A stretch of 64,000 nucleotides of DNA from Bradyrhizobium sp. Y36 (GCF_002531575.1 NZ_NWTI01000001.1:455501-519500), one strand, 5' to 3'; positions 37,434 through 45,242 are shown, numbered from the stretch's first letter. The notes: generated from the letters alone by a model not told the origin. Numbers and translations are program-made.

Positions 37434-38222
37434 ATGCACTCCGTGACGCCCATCATGATCGCTGCCCTCGGATTGCTGATGGTCGCCACCGCCTTCCTGT
37501 CGGGGCTGTTCGGCATGGCGGGCGGGCTGATCCTGATCGGCGTGCTGCTTGCCCTGATGCCGCTGCCGACGGCGATGGTGCTGCACGCGATCACGCAGAT
37601 GGCCTCGAACGGCTGGCGCGCGTTCTTGTGGCGGGCGCATATCCGCTGGCGGCCGGTCGCGAATTACATGGTCGGCGCTGCCGTCGCGCTGGCGGCCTGG
37701 TCGCTCACCCGCTACGTGCCGGACAAGCCGACGGCGCTGCTCTTGCTCGGCGTCACCCCGTTCATGGCGCGGCTCCTGCCCGCGAACATCAAGCCGGATC
37801 CCGATCGGCTCTGGCAGGGCACGGTCTACGGCACGATCTGCATGGGCCTGATGCTGATGACCGGCGTCTCCGGTCCGCTGCTCGACACCTTCTTCCTCGG
37901 CGGCGATTTCGGCCGCCGCGAGAAGGTGGCGACGAAAGCGATGTGCCAGCTCGTCAGCCATTTCACCAAGCTGATCTATTTCGGCGGCATCATCGACCAG
38001 GCCGCGAGCCTCGATCCCGTGCTCGCCGGCGTCGCGATCGCCGCCTCGATGCTCGGCACCACGCTGGCGCGGCGCATCCTGGAAGCGATGACCGACCAGC
38101 AATTCATCGCCTGGTCCAACAAGCTGATCACCACCATCGCCTGCTATTACATCGCCTATGGCGGCTGGCTGATGCTTCGTGCGCCGGTTCTGGCCGCCTC
38201 CGACAAGGGAGGTTTGCAATGA
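37434..38222 (+). CDS. TauE/SafE (TSUP) family membrane permease
   Basis: About 262 residues and eight hydrophobic helices. MHSVTPIMIAALGLLMVATA, then FLSGLFGMAGGLILIGVLLA gives the TSUP N-terminal GxGGG-like repeat, and TGVSGPLLDTFFLGGDFGRR is the matching C-terminal repeat. The family exports sulfite, sulfonate-related or other organic anions across the inner membrane. The ribosome site AGGAG at 37429-37433 is too close to ATG 37434 and fits the GTG at 37443 better, so the true start may be three codons later. It overlaps the next gene by four bases (ATGA). Confidence 0.88.
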   Translation: MHSVTPIMIAALGLLMVATAFLSGLFGMAGGLILIGVLLALMPLPTAMVLHAITQMASNGWRAFLWRAHIRWRPVANYMVGAAVALAAWSLTRYVPDKPTALLLLGVTPFMARLLPANIKPDPDRLWQGTVYGTICMGLMLMTGVSGPLLDTFFLGGDFGRREKVATKAMCQLVSHFTKLIYFGGIIDQAASLDPVLAGVAIAASMLGTTLARRILEAMTDQQFIAWSNKLITTIACYYIAYGGWLMLRAPVLAASDKGGLQ

Positions 38223-38446
38223 GCAACGCCGATCCGCTGGTGCTGGACTTCGTCGAATGGATCGCGCGCGAGCCGCGCGCCTATGCAGAGGTCATTGCGA
38301 CCTGGAAGACCTCGTGCCCGCGCCTCACCATCTGGGAAGACGCCGCGGACCGCGGCTACGTCGCGCGCGAGACGATCGCAGGCCTCGGCCTGGTCATCGC
38401 GGTGACGGAAGGCGGCGAGAAATTGCTGCGCGCGAACGGGCGGTGA
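38219..38446 (+). CDS. Small hypothetical protein coupled to the permease
   Basis: A 75-residue protein, MSNADPLVLDFVEWIAREPR, then AYAEVIATWKTSCPRLTIWE and a C-terminal wing-like VTEGGEKLLRANGR. The last 40 residues resemble a winged helix (…DAADRGYV...GLGLVIAVTEGGEKLL). The start overlaps the permease stop by four bases, so translation is coupled. A small DNA-binding or accessory protein of the transporter is possible but unproven. Confidence 0.65.
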   Translation: MSNADPLVLDFVEWIAREPRAYAEVIATWKTSCPRLTIWEDAADRGYVARETIAGLGLVIAVTEGGEKLLRANGR

Positions 38447-38469
38447 CGCCTCACGTCGATCTCCACATC

Positions 38470-38549
38470 GTCATTGCGAGCGCGAGCGAAGCAATCCAGA
38501 ATGTCTTTCGCGGCGGCAGACCGGATTGCTTCGCTGCGCTCGCAATGAC
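38470..38549. repeat. Palindromic intergenic repeat, family C
   Basis: GTCATTGCGAGCGCGAGCGA, AGCAATCCAGA at the left; CCGGATTGCTTCGCTGCGCT, CGCAATGAC at the right. A complete stem-loop; other copies at 52266-52350 and, truncated, 28911-28980. Confidence 0.85.
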
Positions 38550-38560
38550 GGAACACCACC

Positions 38561-39259
38561 ATGTCACTCAAGCTCTACGAACTCGTCGGCACCGACCCCT
38601 CGCGCCCGTTCAGCCCGTATTGCTGGCGCACGCGGATGGCGCTGGCGCATAAAGGCCTTGCCGCGGAGTCGTTGCCCTGGCGCTTCACCGAGAAGAGCAC
38701 GCTTGCGCCGCACGGCTCGGAGAAGGTCCCGGTGTTGTTGCATGACGATAAGCCGGTGGTCGATTCCTGGACGATCGCGAATTATCTGGAAGATACTTTC
38801 CCGGACCGTCCGTCGCTGTTCGGCGGCGAGGGCGGCCGGGCCATGGCGCGCATGATCAACGCCTTCGGCGACATCGCCATCGTCGGCGGCATCTTCCCAC
38901 TCATCGTTGCCGACATCCCGAAGAATCTGGCCGAGATCGACGCGGCCTATTTCCGCCAATCGCGCGAGGCGCGTTTCGGCGGCAGGAGCCTCGAAGAGGT
39001 CATGGCGGGTCGCGATACCGGCGTGGTCGCCTTCCGCAAGTCGCTCGAGGTGATGCGCCAGACCTTGAAGAAGCAGCCTTATCTCGGCGGCGACGGGCCG
39101 AACTACGCCGACTACATCGTGTTCGGCGGTTTCCAGTGGGCGCGCGTGGTGAGCCCGTTCAAGCTGCTGGAAGCCGATGACCCCGTTTATGCCTGGCGCG
39201 AAAAACTGCTCGACGCGTTCGACGGCATGGCGCGGACCTCGCCGGGACACGCAGTCTAG
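38561..39259 (+). CDS. Glutathione S-transferase-family protein
   Basis: A 232-residue two-domain protein. The N-terminal thioredoxin-like domain starts MSLKLYELVGTDPSRPFSPY, with the candidate catalytic Ser/Cys region PFSPYCWRTRMALAHKGL, cis-Pro KVPVLLHDD and glutathione gamma-Glu contact VVDSWTIANYLEDTF. The C-terminal helical domain includes YLGGDGPNYADYIVFGGFQW. The organisation recalls the fungal Ure2/beta-etherase-type GSTs. Cytoplasmic; substrate unknown. A family B repeat follows. Confidence 0.87.
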   Translation: MSLKLYELVGTDPSRPFSPYCWRTRMALAHKGLAAESLPWRFTEKSTLAPHGSEKVPVLLHDDKPVVDSWTIANYLEDTFPDRPSLFGGEGGRAMARMINAFGDIAIVGGIFPLIVADIPKNLAEIDAAYFRQSREARFGGRSLEEVMAGRDTGVVAFRKSLEVMRQTLKKQPYLGGDGPNYADYIVFGGFQWARVVSPFKLLEADDPVYAWREKLLDAFDGMARTSPGHAV

Positions 39260-39263
39260 TTTC

Positions 39264-39386
39264 GTAGGGTGGGCAAAGGCGCAAAGCGCCGTGCCCACCA
39301 TCTCTCGCGATCGCCGAAAATGCGTGGGCACGCTTCCGCCGTCGCTCTTCGAGCTATGGCGAACAAGTCGCTTTGCCCACCCTACG
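39264..39386. repeat. Palindromic intergenic repeat, family B, enlarged loop
   Basis: GTAGGGTGGGCAAAGGCGC ... GTCGCTTTGCCCACCCTAC with inner GTGCCCACC/GTGGGCACG arms; this copy carries about 30 extra bases near its centre. Convergent genes end on both sides, and the minus-strand stop codon (39382-39384) is inside the repeat. Confidence 0.85.
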
Positions 39387-39582
39387 ATACTGCCGCCGCC
39401 TCCGCCGCCTTCCTCAGACACTCCCGGCACAAACAATCCTCGCCCTCGACCGGCATCGGCAGCTTCGCTGTCTCCTCCGCGCACCAGCAGGAGCCCGAGA
39501 GGTCGCAGCCGAACTCGGTGCCGCAGCGCGCGCAGGCGAGGCGGCGCGGTTCCGGCGGCGGCATTTCTTTCGGATTTGTCAT
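39382..39582 (-). CDS. Cysteine-rich CWC-family small protein
   Basis: A 66-residue protein, MTNPKEMPPPEPRRLACARC, then GTEFGCDLSGSCWCAEE, a loop, and CLCRECLRKAAEAAA. The CARCG...C...CWC...CLCRECL pattern is that of the cysteine-rich CWC family, presumably metal-binding. Cytoplasmic; role unknown. Its TAG stop lies in the end of a family B repeat. Confidence 0.75.
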   Translation of the reverse strand: MTNPKEMPPPEPRRLACARCGTEFGCDLSGSCWCAEETAKLPMPVEGEDCLCRECLRKAAEAAAVS

Positions 39583-39696
39583 GATTTGCGTCGAAGCTTC
39601 GCCGTGATTTTCATGTCGGGTTCATCGGTCGTTACAGTATATTATGCGTTGCGCACGTATCAGGAAAGCGGTTGGCAACGCGCGAAGGACAGATCG

Positions 39697-41244
39697 ATGG
39701 CCCGCGATTCGCAAGCCGCGCTCGTTGCGCTCAACCGTTTTGGCTTCGGTGCCCGCGGCGGCGCATCCGGCGATCTCATCAACGCGGCCTCCGATCCGCG
39801 CGGCTTTGTGAAGGCGGAACTGGCCCGTCCCAATGGCGTGCTGCTGGAGGCGCCGGGCCTGCAATCGACGCCGCAACTCGGGCAGGCCGTGTTCGCCTAT
39901 CAGGATCAGGTCAAGCAGGCGCGTGAAGCGGCGAAGGCGGCTGTGCCCCCTGAGGCACCCGCGCCGGCCGAACAGAAACCTGCCCTGCGCCGCAATCTCT
40001 CGCTGAACACGGCCGCAACGGAGATCGCCGGTCAGATGGCCGAGGCCAAGCCGGCCGACAGCGCGGTGAAGCCCGAGACCATGCAGCCGGGCCCGGCTGC
40101 GCCTGCCGCAAAGCCCGCGCCGCAGCCGCTCAACGTGATTCAAAAGACCTTCCGCGCCGAGGCGCTGGCACGCCTGCAGCGCGCGACGTTGGCGAGCTGC
40201 GGTTACACCGAGCGGCTCGTGGCGTTCTGGTCCAATCATTTCTGCATCTCCGCGAGCAAGGGTGAGCTGGCGCGGATCTGGGCCGGCGCGTTCGAGCGCG
40301 AGGCGATCAGGCCGCACGTGCTCGGCCGCTTCGCCGACATGCTGAAAGCGGTGGAGCAGCATCCCGCCATGCTGTTCTTCCTCGACAACCAGCAATCGCT
40401 CGGCCCGGACTCTCGCGCAGGGCAAAACCGCAAGCGCGGCCTCAACGAAAATCTCGCGCGCGAGATCATGGAGCTGCATACGCTCGGCGTCGGCGGCGGC
40501 TACACGCAGGACGACGTCACCTCGCTCGCGCGGATCATCACGGGCTGGACCTTCGCCGGAAGGCAGGGACAGCTCGGCCCACCCGGCTCGTTCGTGTTCA
40601 ACACCAATGCGCACCAACCGGGACCGCAGATGCTGCTCGGCAAGACCTACGAGCCGGCGGGGCTCGCGCAGGGCGAGGCCGCGCTCGCCGACATCGCGCG
40701 GCATCCGTCCACTGCGAATTTCATCGCCACGAAATTCGTCCGGCACTTCGTTGCCGACGATCCGCCGCCGGCGCTGGTTGCGCGGTTGCGCGATGTCTTC
40801 GTCAAGACGGATGGCGACCTCAAGGCGCTTGCGACGGCCTTGGTCGATGCGGACGAAGCGTGGAAGGCGCCGCTGACCAAGATGCGCAGCCCTTATGATT
40901 TCCTCGTCGCGAGCGGCCGGCTGCTCGCCCGCGTGCCGGAGGATCCCGGCGCGTATCTCAACAATCTCAACATGCTGGGCCAGCCGCTGTGGTCGCCGGC
41001 GGGGCCGAACGGTTTCCCGGATACCAGCGCTGCCTGGGCCGCGCCCGAGGGGATCAAGCTCAGGCTCGATATCGCCGCGCAGATGGGCGCGCGGCTCGGC
41101 AACAACATCGATCCGCTCGACCTCTTGGAATTCGCGGCGGCCGACGCGGCCTCCATCGAAACGCGCCGAACCGTCGAGCGCGCGGAGTCGCGGCAGCAGG
41201 CGCTGGCGCTGCTCCTGATGTCGCCGGAAATGCAGAGGAGATGA
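39697..41244 (+). CDS. DUF1800-domain protein
   Basis: A 515-residue protein starting MARDSQAALVALNRFGFGAR with ribosome site GAAGGACAG; the long upstream frame runs through a repeat and is rejected. DUF1800 hallmarks are LNRFGFGARG near the start, ERLVAFWSNHFCIS, NENLAREIMELHTLGVGGGY, ARIITGWTFAG and PGPQMLLGKTY. A Pro/Ala-rich insert lies around residues 80-150. DUF1800 genes are almost always followed by DUF1501 genes, as here (four-base overlap). The biochemical role of the pair is not known. Confidence 0.92.
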   Translation: MARDSQAALVALNRFGFGARGGASGDLINAASDPRGFVKAELARPNGVLLEAPGLQSTPQLGQAVFAYQDQVKQAREAAKAAVPPEAPAPAEQKPALRRNLSLNTAATEIAGQMAEAKPADSAVKPETMQPGPAAPAAKPAPQPLNVIQKTFRAEALARLQRATLASCGYTERLVAFWSNHFCISASKGELARIWAGAFEREAIRPHVLGRFADMLKAVEQHPAMLFFLDNQQSLGPDSRAGQNRKRGLNENLAREIMELHTLGVGGGYTQDDVTSLARIITGWTFAGRQGQLGPPGSFVFNTNAHQPGPQMLLGKTYEPAGLAQGEAALADIARHPSTANFIATKFVRHFVADDPPPALVARLRDVFVKTDGDLKALATALVDADEAWKAPLTKMRSPYDFLVASGRLLARVPEDPGAYLNNLNMLGQPLWSPAGPNGFPDTSAAWAAPEGIKLRLDIAAQMGARLGNNIDPLDLLEFAAADAASIETRRTVERAESRQQALALLLMSPEMQRR

Positions 41245-42464
41245 CCATGATCGACTGCGTCGAGAACCGGCTCCTCACCTCGCGCCGCGGCTTCCTGCTC
41301 GGCGGTGCCTCCTTCGCGGCCTGGGCTTACCTGCCGAAATTCGCGCGCGCCGCCGATGGGCGCGATCCCCGGTTGGTCGTGGTCATCCTGCGCGGTGCGC
41401 TGGACGGGCTTGCGACCGTCGCCCCGATCGGTGATCCCGACTATGCCGGCCTGCACGGCTCGATCGCGCTCGCCGCGGATGGCGTCCATCCCGCGATCAT
41501 GCTCGATTCCTTTTTCGCGCTGCATCCCGCCATGCCCGAGTTTTCGCGCATGTACCGCGACAAGCACGCCGCGGTGATCCACGCGGTGGCAACGCCCTAT
41601 CGCGACCGCTCGCATTTCGACGGCCAGGATGTGCTCGAAAGCGGCTATGCCGGCCCGGGCCGCGTGCAGTCCGGCTGGCTCAACCGCGCGCTGGAGGCGC
41701 TGCCGCGCGGCGAACGCGTGTCGAGCGGTCTTGCGGTCGGGCCCACCACCCCGCTGGTGCTGCGCGGCAACGCGCCGACCGTCGGCTGGGCGCCGGTCGC
41801 GTTGCCGCAGGCGGATGACGACACTGCGATGCGCCTCGTCGATCTCTATCGTCATCGCGATCCCGCGCTGGCCTCGGCGTTGTCGCAAGGCCTCCGGTTA
41901 GAGAAGGCCGCGAGCGGCGACGACATGAAGCCGAAGCCCGGCAATCAGGTCGCGCAGATGCGCCAGGTCGCGCGCGGCGCCGCCAAGCTGATGGCGGCGG
42001 ACGACGGCCCGCGCATCGCCGCGCTCGCTTTCGACGGTTGGGACACGCATGCCAATGAAGGCGGCCCGGTCGGGCGTCTCGCTTTCCTGCTCGGCGGGCT
42101 CGATGGCGCGCTCGCCGAATTCGAAACCGGTTTGGGCGATCGCTGGCGCGACACCGTCATCGTCGTCGCCACCGAATTCGGGCGCACCGCGCGCATCAAC
42201 GGCACCGACGGCACCGATCATGGTACGGGCACGATCGCGCTGCTCGCCGGCGGCGCGGTGAAGGGTGGTCGCGTCATCGCCGACTGGCCCGGCCTGAAGC
42301 CCGCCAACCTCTATGAGGCCCGCGACCTCAAGCCGACCACCGATCTCCGCGCCGTGATCAAGGGCGTGCTGCAGGGCCAATTCGGCCTGTCCGATCGCGT
42401 GCTGGCGGAAACGGTATTCCCGGACAGTGCAGCGGCACGGCCGATGCAGGGACTGGTAGCTTAA
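41241..42464 (+). CDS. DUF1501-domain protein with Tat signal
   Basis: A 407-residue protein. The N-terminus has a twin-arginine signal, TSRRGFLLGGASFAAWAYLP, ending near KFARAADG, so it is exported folded, probably with a cofactor or metal. The mature part has the alkaline-phosphatase-like DUF1501 fold: LVVVILRGALDGLATVAPIG, VATPYRDRSHFDGQDVLESG, TVIVVATEFGRTARINGT and TDHGTGTIALLAGG. The ATG overlaps the DUF1800 stop and has GAGGAG upstream. Its TAA stop is the first part of a 68-base repeat that recurs after the next gene. Confidence 0.93.
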   Translation: MTMIDCVENRLLTSRRGFLLGGASFAAWAYLPKFARAADGRDPRLVVVILRGALDGLATVAPIGDPDYAGLHGSIALAADGVHPAIMLDSFFALHPAMPEFSRMYRDKHAAVIHAVATPYRDRSHFDGQDVLESGYAGPGRVQSGWLNRALEALPRGERVSSGLAVGPTTPLVLRGNAPTVGWAPVALPQADDDTAMRLVDLYRHRDPALASALSQGLRLEKAASGDDMKPKPGNQVAQMRQVARGAAKLMAADDGPRIAALAFDGWDTHANEGGPVGRLAFLLGGLDGALAEFETGLGDRWRDTVIVVATEFGRTARINGTDGTDHGTGTIALLAGGAVKGGRVIADWPGLKPANLYEARDLKPTTDLRAVIKGVLQGQFGLSDRVLAETVFPDSAAARPMQGLVA

Positions 42465-42527
42465 CCTCTCCCCGCTCTTTGCGGGGAGAGGTCGGATGGC
42501 GCAGCCATCCGGGTGAGGGGCAGGGCA
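42460..42527. repeat. Family E repeat, copy R1 of an exact 68-base direct pair
   Basis: Starts CTTAACCTCTCCCCGCTCTT and ends GTGAGGGGCAGGGCA. It is identical to 42883-42950. It contains the stop codon of the DUF1501 gene at its left end and abuts the ATG of the DUF559 gene at its right end. Inner hairpins CTCTCCCCGC/GCGGGGAGAG and GGATGGC/GCCATCC. Confidence 0.92.
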
Positions 42528-42887
42528 ATGCGTGGCAACAACGAAAAACCCATCCGACTCGCGCGACGCTTGCGTGCCGATCAAACGGATGCAGAGACAC
42601 TCCTGTGGAATCGTATCCGCAATCGGCGGATCGATGGCCACAAGTTCGTCAGGCAGGAGCCGATTATCGGTTACATCTGCGACTTCGTCTGCCGTGAGAA
42701 GCGGCTCATCGTCGAAGTTGACGGCGGTCAGCACAATGAATCCGCAACAGATGCTGTTCGTGATAAGCGGCTAGCAGAGAAGGAGTACAAGGTACTGCGT
42801 TTCTGGAACAATGACATCCTTGGAAATATCGAAGGTGTTCTCACCGCCATTCAGACCGAGCTCGCGGAAGCAGCAGACGTACCTTAA
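42528..42887 (+). CDS. DUF559 (Vsr-like PD-(D/E)XK) endonuclease-domain protein
   Basis: A 119-residue protein from MRGNNEKPIRLARRLRADQT. The DUF559 fold is clear: TDAETLLWNRIRNRRIDGHK, FVRQEPIIGYICDFVCREKR, LIVEVDGGQHNESATDAVRD and YKVLRFWNNDILGNIEGVLT. The catalytic acidic residues correspond to Asp in YICDFVC and Glu in IVEVDGGQH, as in Vsr mismatch endonucleases. The gene is flanked by exact 68-base repeats, its start touching the first and its stop lying inside the second. A possible role in movement of the repeat is discussed in the findings. Confidence 0.9.
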   Translation: MRGNNEKPIRLARRLRADQTDAETLLWNRIRNRRIDGHKFVRQEPIIGYICDFVCREKRLIVEVDGGQHNESATDAVRDKRLAEKEYKVLRFWNNDILGNIEGVLTAIQTELAEAADVP

Positions 42888-42950
42888 CCTCTCCCCGCTC
42901 TTTGCGGGGAGAGGTCGGATGGCGCAGCCATCCGGGTGAGGGGCAGGGCA
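42883..42950. repeat. Family E repeat, copy R2 of an exact 68-base direct pair
   Basis: Identical to 42460-42527. The left end holds the TAA stop of the DUF559 gene, exactly as copy R1 holds the stop of the DUF1501 gene. Confidence 0.92.
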
Positions 42951-43043
42951 CACTATTGCCCAAATGGTAGTGCGCCCGACTCGCACAACGACAGTGCGCG
43001 GACCGCAACCTTCGCCTACAATTGAGACCGAACTCGTGGAGAC
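42951..43043 (+). pseudogene. Internally deleted relic of a DUF559 gene
   Basis: Follows R2 at the position that the DUF559 gene holds after R1. Its first half (CCCGACTCGCACAACGAC) resembles the 5' end of the intact gene (CCGACTCGCGCGACG), and its second half (CAATTGAGACCGAACTCGTG) resembles the 3' end (CATTCAGACCGAGCTCGCGG). The nuclease core of roughly 270 bases between them is missing. It is followed by a third, diverged family E repeat. Confidence 0.5.
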
Positions 43044-43104
43044 AGCCCCTCACCCCACCCTCTCCCCGTTAGAACGGGGCGAGGGAGTGAAGGAGCGGCG
43101 CCTC
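43044..43104. repeat. Family E repeat, diverged copy R3
   Basis: CCCCTCACCCCACCCTCTCC, CCGTTAGAACGGGGCGAGGG then AGTGAAGG...CCTCCCTCAC. It shares the CCTCTCCCCG/CGGGG-GAGG hairpin with R1 and R2 but not their exact sequence. Confidence 0.65.
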
Positions 43105-43132
43105 CCTCACTGCCCATTTACAGGAGACCCCC

Positions 43133-43447
43133 ATGTACATCGCCATGAACCGCTTCCGTGTCGTCAAGGGCTCTGAGGCCGCCTTCGAGCAGGTCTGGCT
43201 CGGCCGCGACACGCATCTGGACAAGGTGCCGGGCTTCGTCGAATTCCATCTGCTGCGCGGACCGGAAGCCGAGGATCACACGCTCTATGCCTCGCACACG
43301 GTGTGGGCGAACCACGCCGCGTTCGAGGCATGGACCAAGTCGGAGGCGTTTCGCGCGGCGCATGCGCGGGCCGGCGACACCAAGCCGGCTTATCTCGGCC
43401 ATCCACAGTTCGAAGGCTTCGAGGTGATACAGACCGTGGCGAAGTAG
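43133..43447 (+). CDS. Antibiotic-biosynthesis-monooxygenase-fold protein, probable IsdG-type heme-degrading enzyme
   Basis: A 104-residue ferredoxin-like protein. In IsdG/IsdI the heme-degrading residues are Asn7, Trp67 and His77; here Asn6 (MYIAMNRFRV), Trp67 (FEAWTKSEAF) and His77 (FRAAHARAG) fall at matching positions, so heme ring cleavage is likely. Bradyrhizobium is known to have heme oxygenases of this fold (HmuQ, HmuD), but this copy is not near hmu transport genes, so the specific name is not used. Cytoplasmic, probably iron-related. Confidence 0.8.
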   Translation: MYIAMNRFRVVKGSEAAFEQVWLGRDTHLDKVPGFVEFHLLRGPEAEDHTLYASHTVWANHAAFEAWTKSEAFRAAHARAGDTKPAYLGHPQFEGFEVIQTVAK

Positions 43448-43470
43448 CGCCGCGCCGGCTTGTTTGTTTG

Positions 43471-43517
43471 AGCATGATCTTTCCGGAAAACCGCTGCACA
43501 CTTTTCCGGATCATGCT
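43471..43517. repeat. Palindromic repeat, family G
   Basis: AGCATGATCTTTCCGGAAAA then CTTTTCCGGATCATGCT, a clean inverted repeat, between convergent genes and directly abutting the aldo/keto reductase stop (43518-43520). Confidence 0.85.
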
Positions 43518-44459
43518 CTAGCCCAGCGTAATCCTGTCGATCTCCGCCATCTCCTCGGCGCTGAGCTTCCAGGCGATCGCCTTCACGTTCTGCTCGATCT
43601 GCTCGACGCGGGTGGCGCCAGCGATGACGCTCGACACTTGCGGGCGGGCGGCGAGCCAGGAGAAGGCGAGCTCGAGCATGCTGTGGCCGCGCGCCTTTGC
43701 AAAGGCCTGGAGCTTCTCGACGATGTCTTCGTTGCGCGGCGTGACGTAGCGGTCGCGCAGCCGTTCCACCTTGCCGAAGCGGGTGTCGCCGGGCGCGGCC
43801 TCGCCCTTCCGGTACTTGCCGGTGAGGAGTCCGCTCGCGAGCGGGAAGAACGGCAGCAGGCCAAGCTTGTATTCCCGCGCCGCCGGCAGCAAATCCTTTT
43901 CGATGTCGCGCACGACGAGCGAGTATTCGTCCTGGCACGACACGAAGCGGGCGACGTTCATCGCGCGCGCGACGTACTCGGCTTCGGCGACGCGCCAGGC
44001 CGGAAAGTTGGAATTGCCGATGTAGCGGACCTTGCCCTGGCGGACGAGATCGTCGAGCGCGCGCAGGCTCTCCTCGATCGGCGTCAGCGGGTCGTAATCG
44101 TGCTGCTGGTAGAGATCGATATAATCGGTCTTGAGCCGCTTCAGGCTCGCTTCCACGGCCGCCATGATGTAGCGGCGCGAGGCGCCCTGCTTGGTACCGT
44201 CCTCGGCCATGGGCTTGGAATATTTCGTTGCCAGCACGATGTCCTTGCGGCGATCGCCGAGGACTGCGCCGAGCACGTTCTCCGAGCCGCCCATGTCGGC
44301 ATAGATGTCGGCGGTGTCGAACAGCGTGATGCCGAGGTCGAGGGCGCGATGGATCACCTTGCGCGAGGTCTCCAGATCCGTGCGCTGGCCGAAATTGTTG
44401 CAGCCGAGCCCGACCGCAGACACGCGAAGGCCGGAGGCGCCGAGATTGCGAATTTCCAT
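43518..44459 (-). CDS. Aldo/keto reductase
   Basis: A 313-residue NAD(P)H-dependent (beta/alpha)8-barrel oxidoreductase. It opens MEIRNLGASGLRVSAVGLGC, with the catalytic tetrad Asp/Tyr in FDTADIYADMGGSENVLG, Lys in DIVLATKYSKPM and His in IDLYQQHDYDP. The cofactor end has VSSVIAGATRVEQIEQN. It belongs to the AKR group with the GLGxNNFG start found in many Bradyrhizobium paralogues. Substrate unknown. Convergent with the heme-monooxygenase-like gene. Confidence 0.93.
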   Translation of the reverse strand: MEIRNLGASGLRVSAVGLGCNNFGQRTDLETSRKVIHRALDLGITLFDTADIYADMGGSENVLGAVLGDRRKDIVLATKYSKPMAEDGTKQGASRRYIMAAVEASLKRLKTDYIDLYQQHDYDPLTPIEESLRALDDLVRQGKVRYIGNSNFPAWRVAEAEYVARAMNVARFVSCQDEYSLVVRDIEKDLLPAAREYKLGLLPFFPLASGLLTGKYRKGEAAPGDTRFGKVERLRDRYVTPRNEDIVEKLQAFAKARGHSMLELAFSWLAARPQVSSVIAGATRVEQIEQNVKAIAWKLSAEEMAEIDRITLG

Positions 44460-44555
44460 GGAGAGATTCTGTCGGATGAGCGGCGGGCATTGTAACCACC
44501 ACGCTCGCTAGCTGCAAGCCGCTCGCCGCGCTGCTGCCATGCCGGCAGCGCGGAC

Positions 44556-44596
44556 AAAAAAATGCGGCCCCTGTCAGACGCGGCGACTGACGGGGA
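44556..44596 (-). terminator. Probable intrinsic terminator (minus strand)
   Basis: Read on the minus strand: CCCCGTCAG, loop TCGCCGCGT, CTGACAGGGG (one wobble pair), CGCA, then seven T. It lies downstream of the GNAT gene (stop at 44715), whose transcription it would end, although about 110 bases away. Confidence 0.5.
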
Positions 44597-44714
44597 CCGC
44601 TTGGGGCGCTTGATCGGTGACGGGGGGCCAGACCAGACGCAAGCGGGAGCCTAGCCCCGCTATGTTACGCGCGGGTGACAGGTGCCGCTTATCCACAGGG
44701 TCCGCCTGCAAGGA

Positions 44715-45170
44715 TCAGAAGATCTTGCGATAGACAATGAAGCCGGAACGCTCCGCGACCTTGTCGTAGAGGCGCTGGGCCGTGAGGTTGGTCTCGTGCG
44801 TCTGCCAGTAGACCCGCGGCGATCCCGCCAGTTTCGCCCGCTCATACACCCCATGGATCAGCGCCGAGCCGACGCCCTTGCCGCGGGCGCTCTCGGACGT
44901 GAACAGGTCCTGCAGATAGCAGGACGGCTCGATCGCGGTCGTGCTGCGATGAAACAGATAGTTCGTCATGCCGAGCAGCTTGCCGTCGCTCTCGGCGACC
45001 AGCCCATGCACCGGCTCGTAGCCGTCGAAGAAGCGCTGCCATGTCACCTTCGTGATCTCGGGTGCAAGCGCGGTCGGGCCGGAGCGGCCGTAGAAGGCGT
45101 TGTAGCCGTCCCACAGCGGCAGCCATTGATCGTAGTCCTGCCTGGTGACGGAGCGAATGGTGAGCGACAT
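44715..45170 (-). CDS. GNAT-family N-acetyltransferase
   Basis: A 151-residue acetyl-CoA-dependent transferase starting MSLTIRSVTRQDYDQWLPLW. The GNAT core is visible: LLGMTNYLFHRSTTAIEPSC, YLQDLFTSESARGKGVGSAL with the acetyl-CoA pyrophosphate loop RGKGVG, and VYWQTHETNLTAQRLYDKVA, the usual C-terminal motif B. The acceptor substrate is unknown. A minus-strand hairpin with T-tract lies downstream. Confidence 0.9.
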   Translation of the reverse strand: MSLTIRSVTRQDYDQWLPLWDGYNAFYGRSGPTALAPEITKVTWQRFFDGYEPVHGLVAESDGKLLGMTNYLFHRSTTAIEPSCYLQDLFTSESARGKGVGSALIHGVYERAKLAGSPRVYWQTHETNLTAQRLYDKVAERSGFIVYRKIF

Positions 45171-45242
45171 CTGGAATTCCCGCGATCGATGAAGCGTCCT
45201 TCATACGTGATGAGGGCCGCGCCGATCAATCGCGCCGTCGCA

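Noticed and set aside
42460-43104. CRISPR-like array because of repeated units
   Set aside because: Only two exact copies, 423 bases apart with a gene between them; no spacer regularity and no cas genes.
42964-43176. 71-codon frame after the second 68-base repeat
   Set aside because: Better explained as an internally deleted DUF559 relic running into a repeat.
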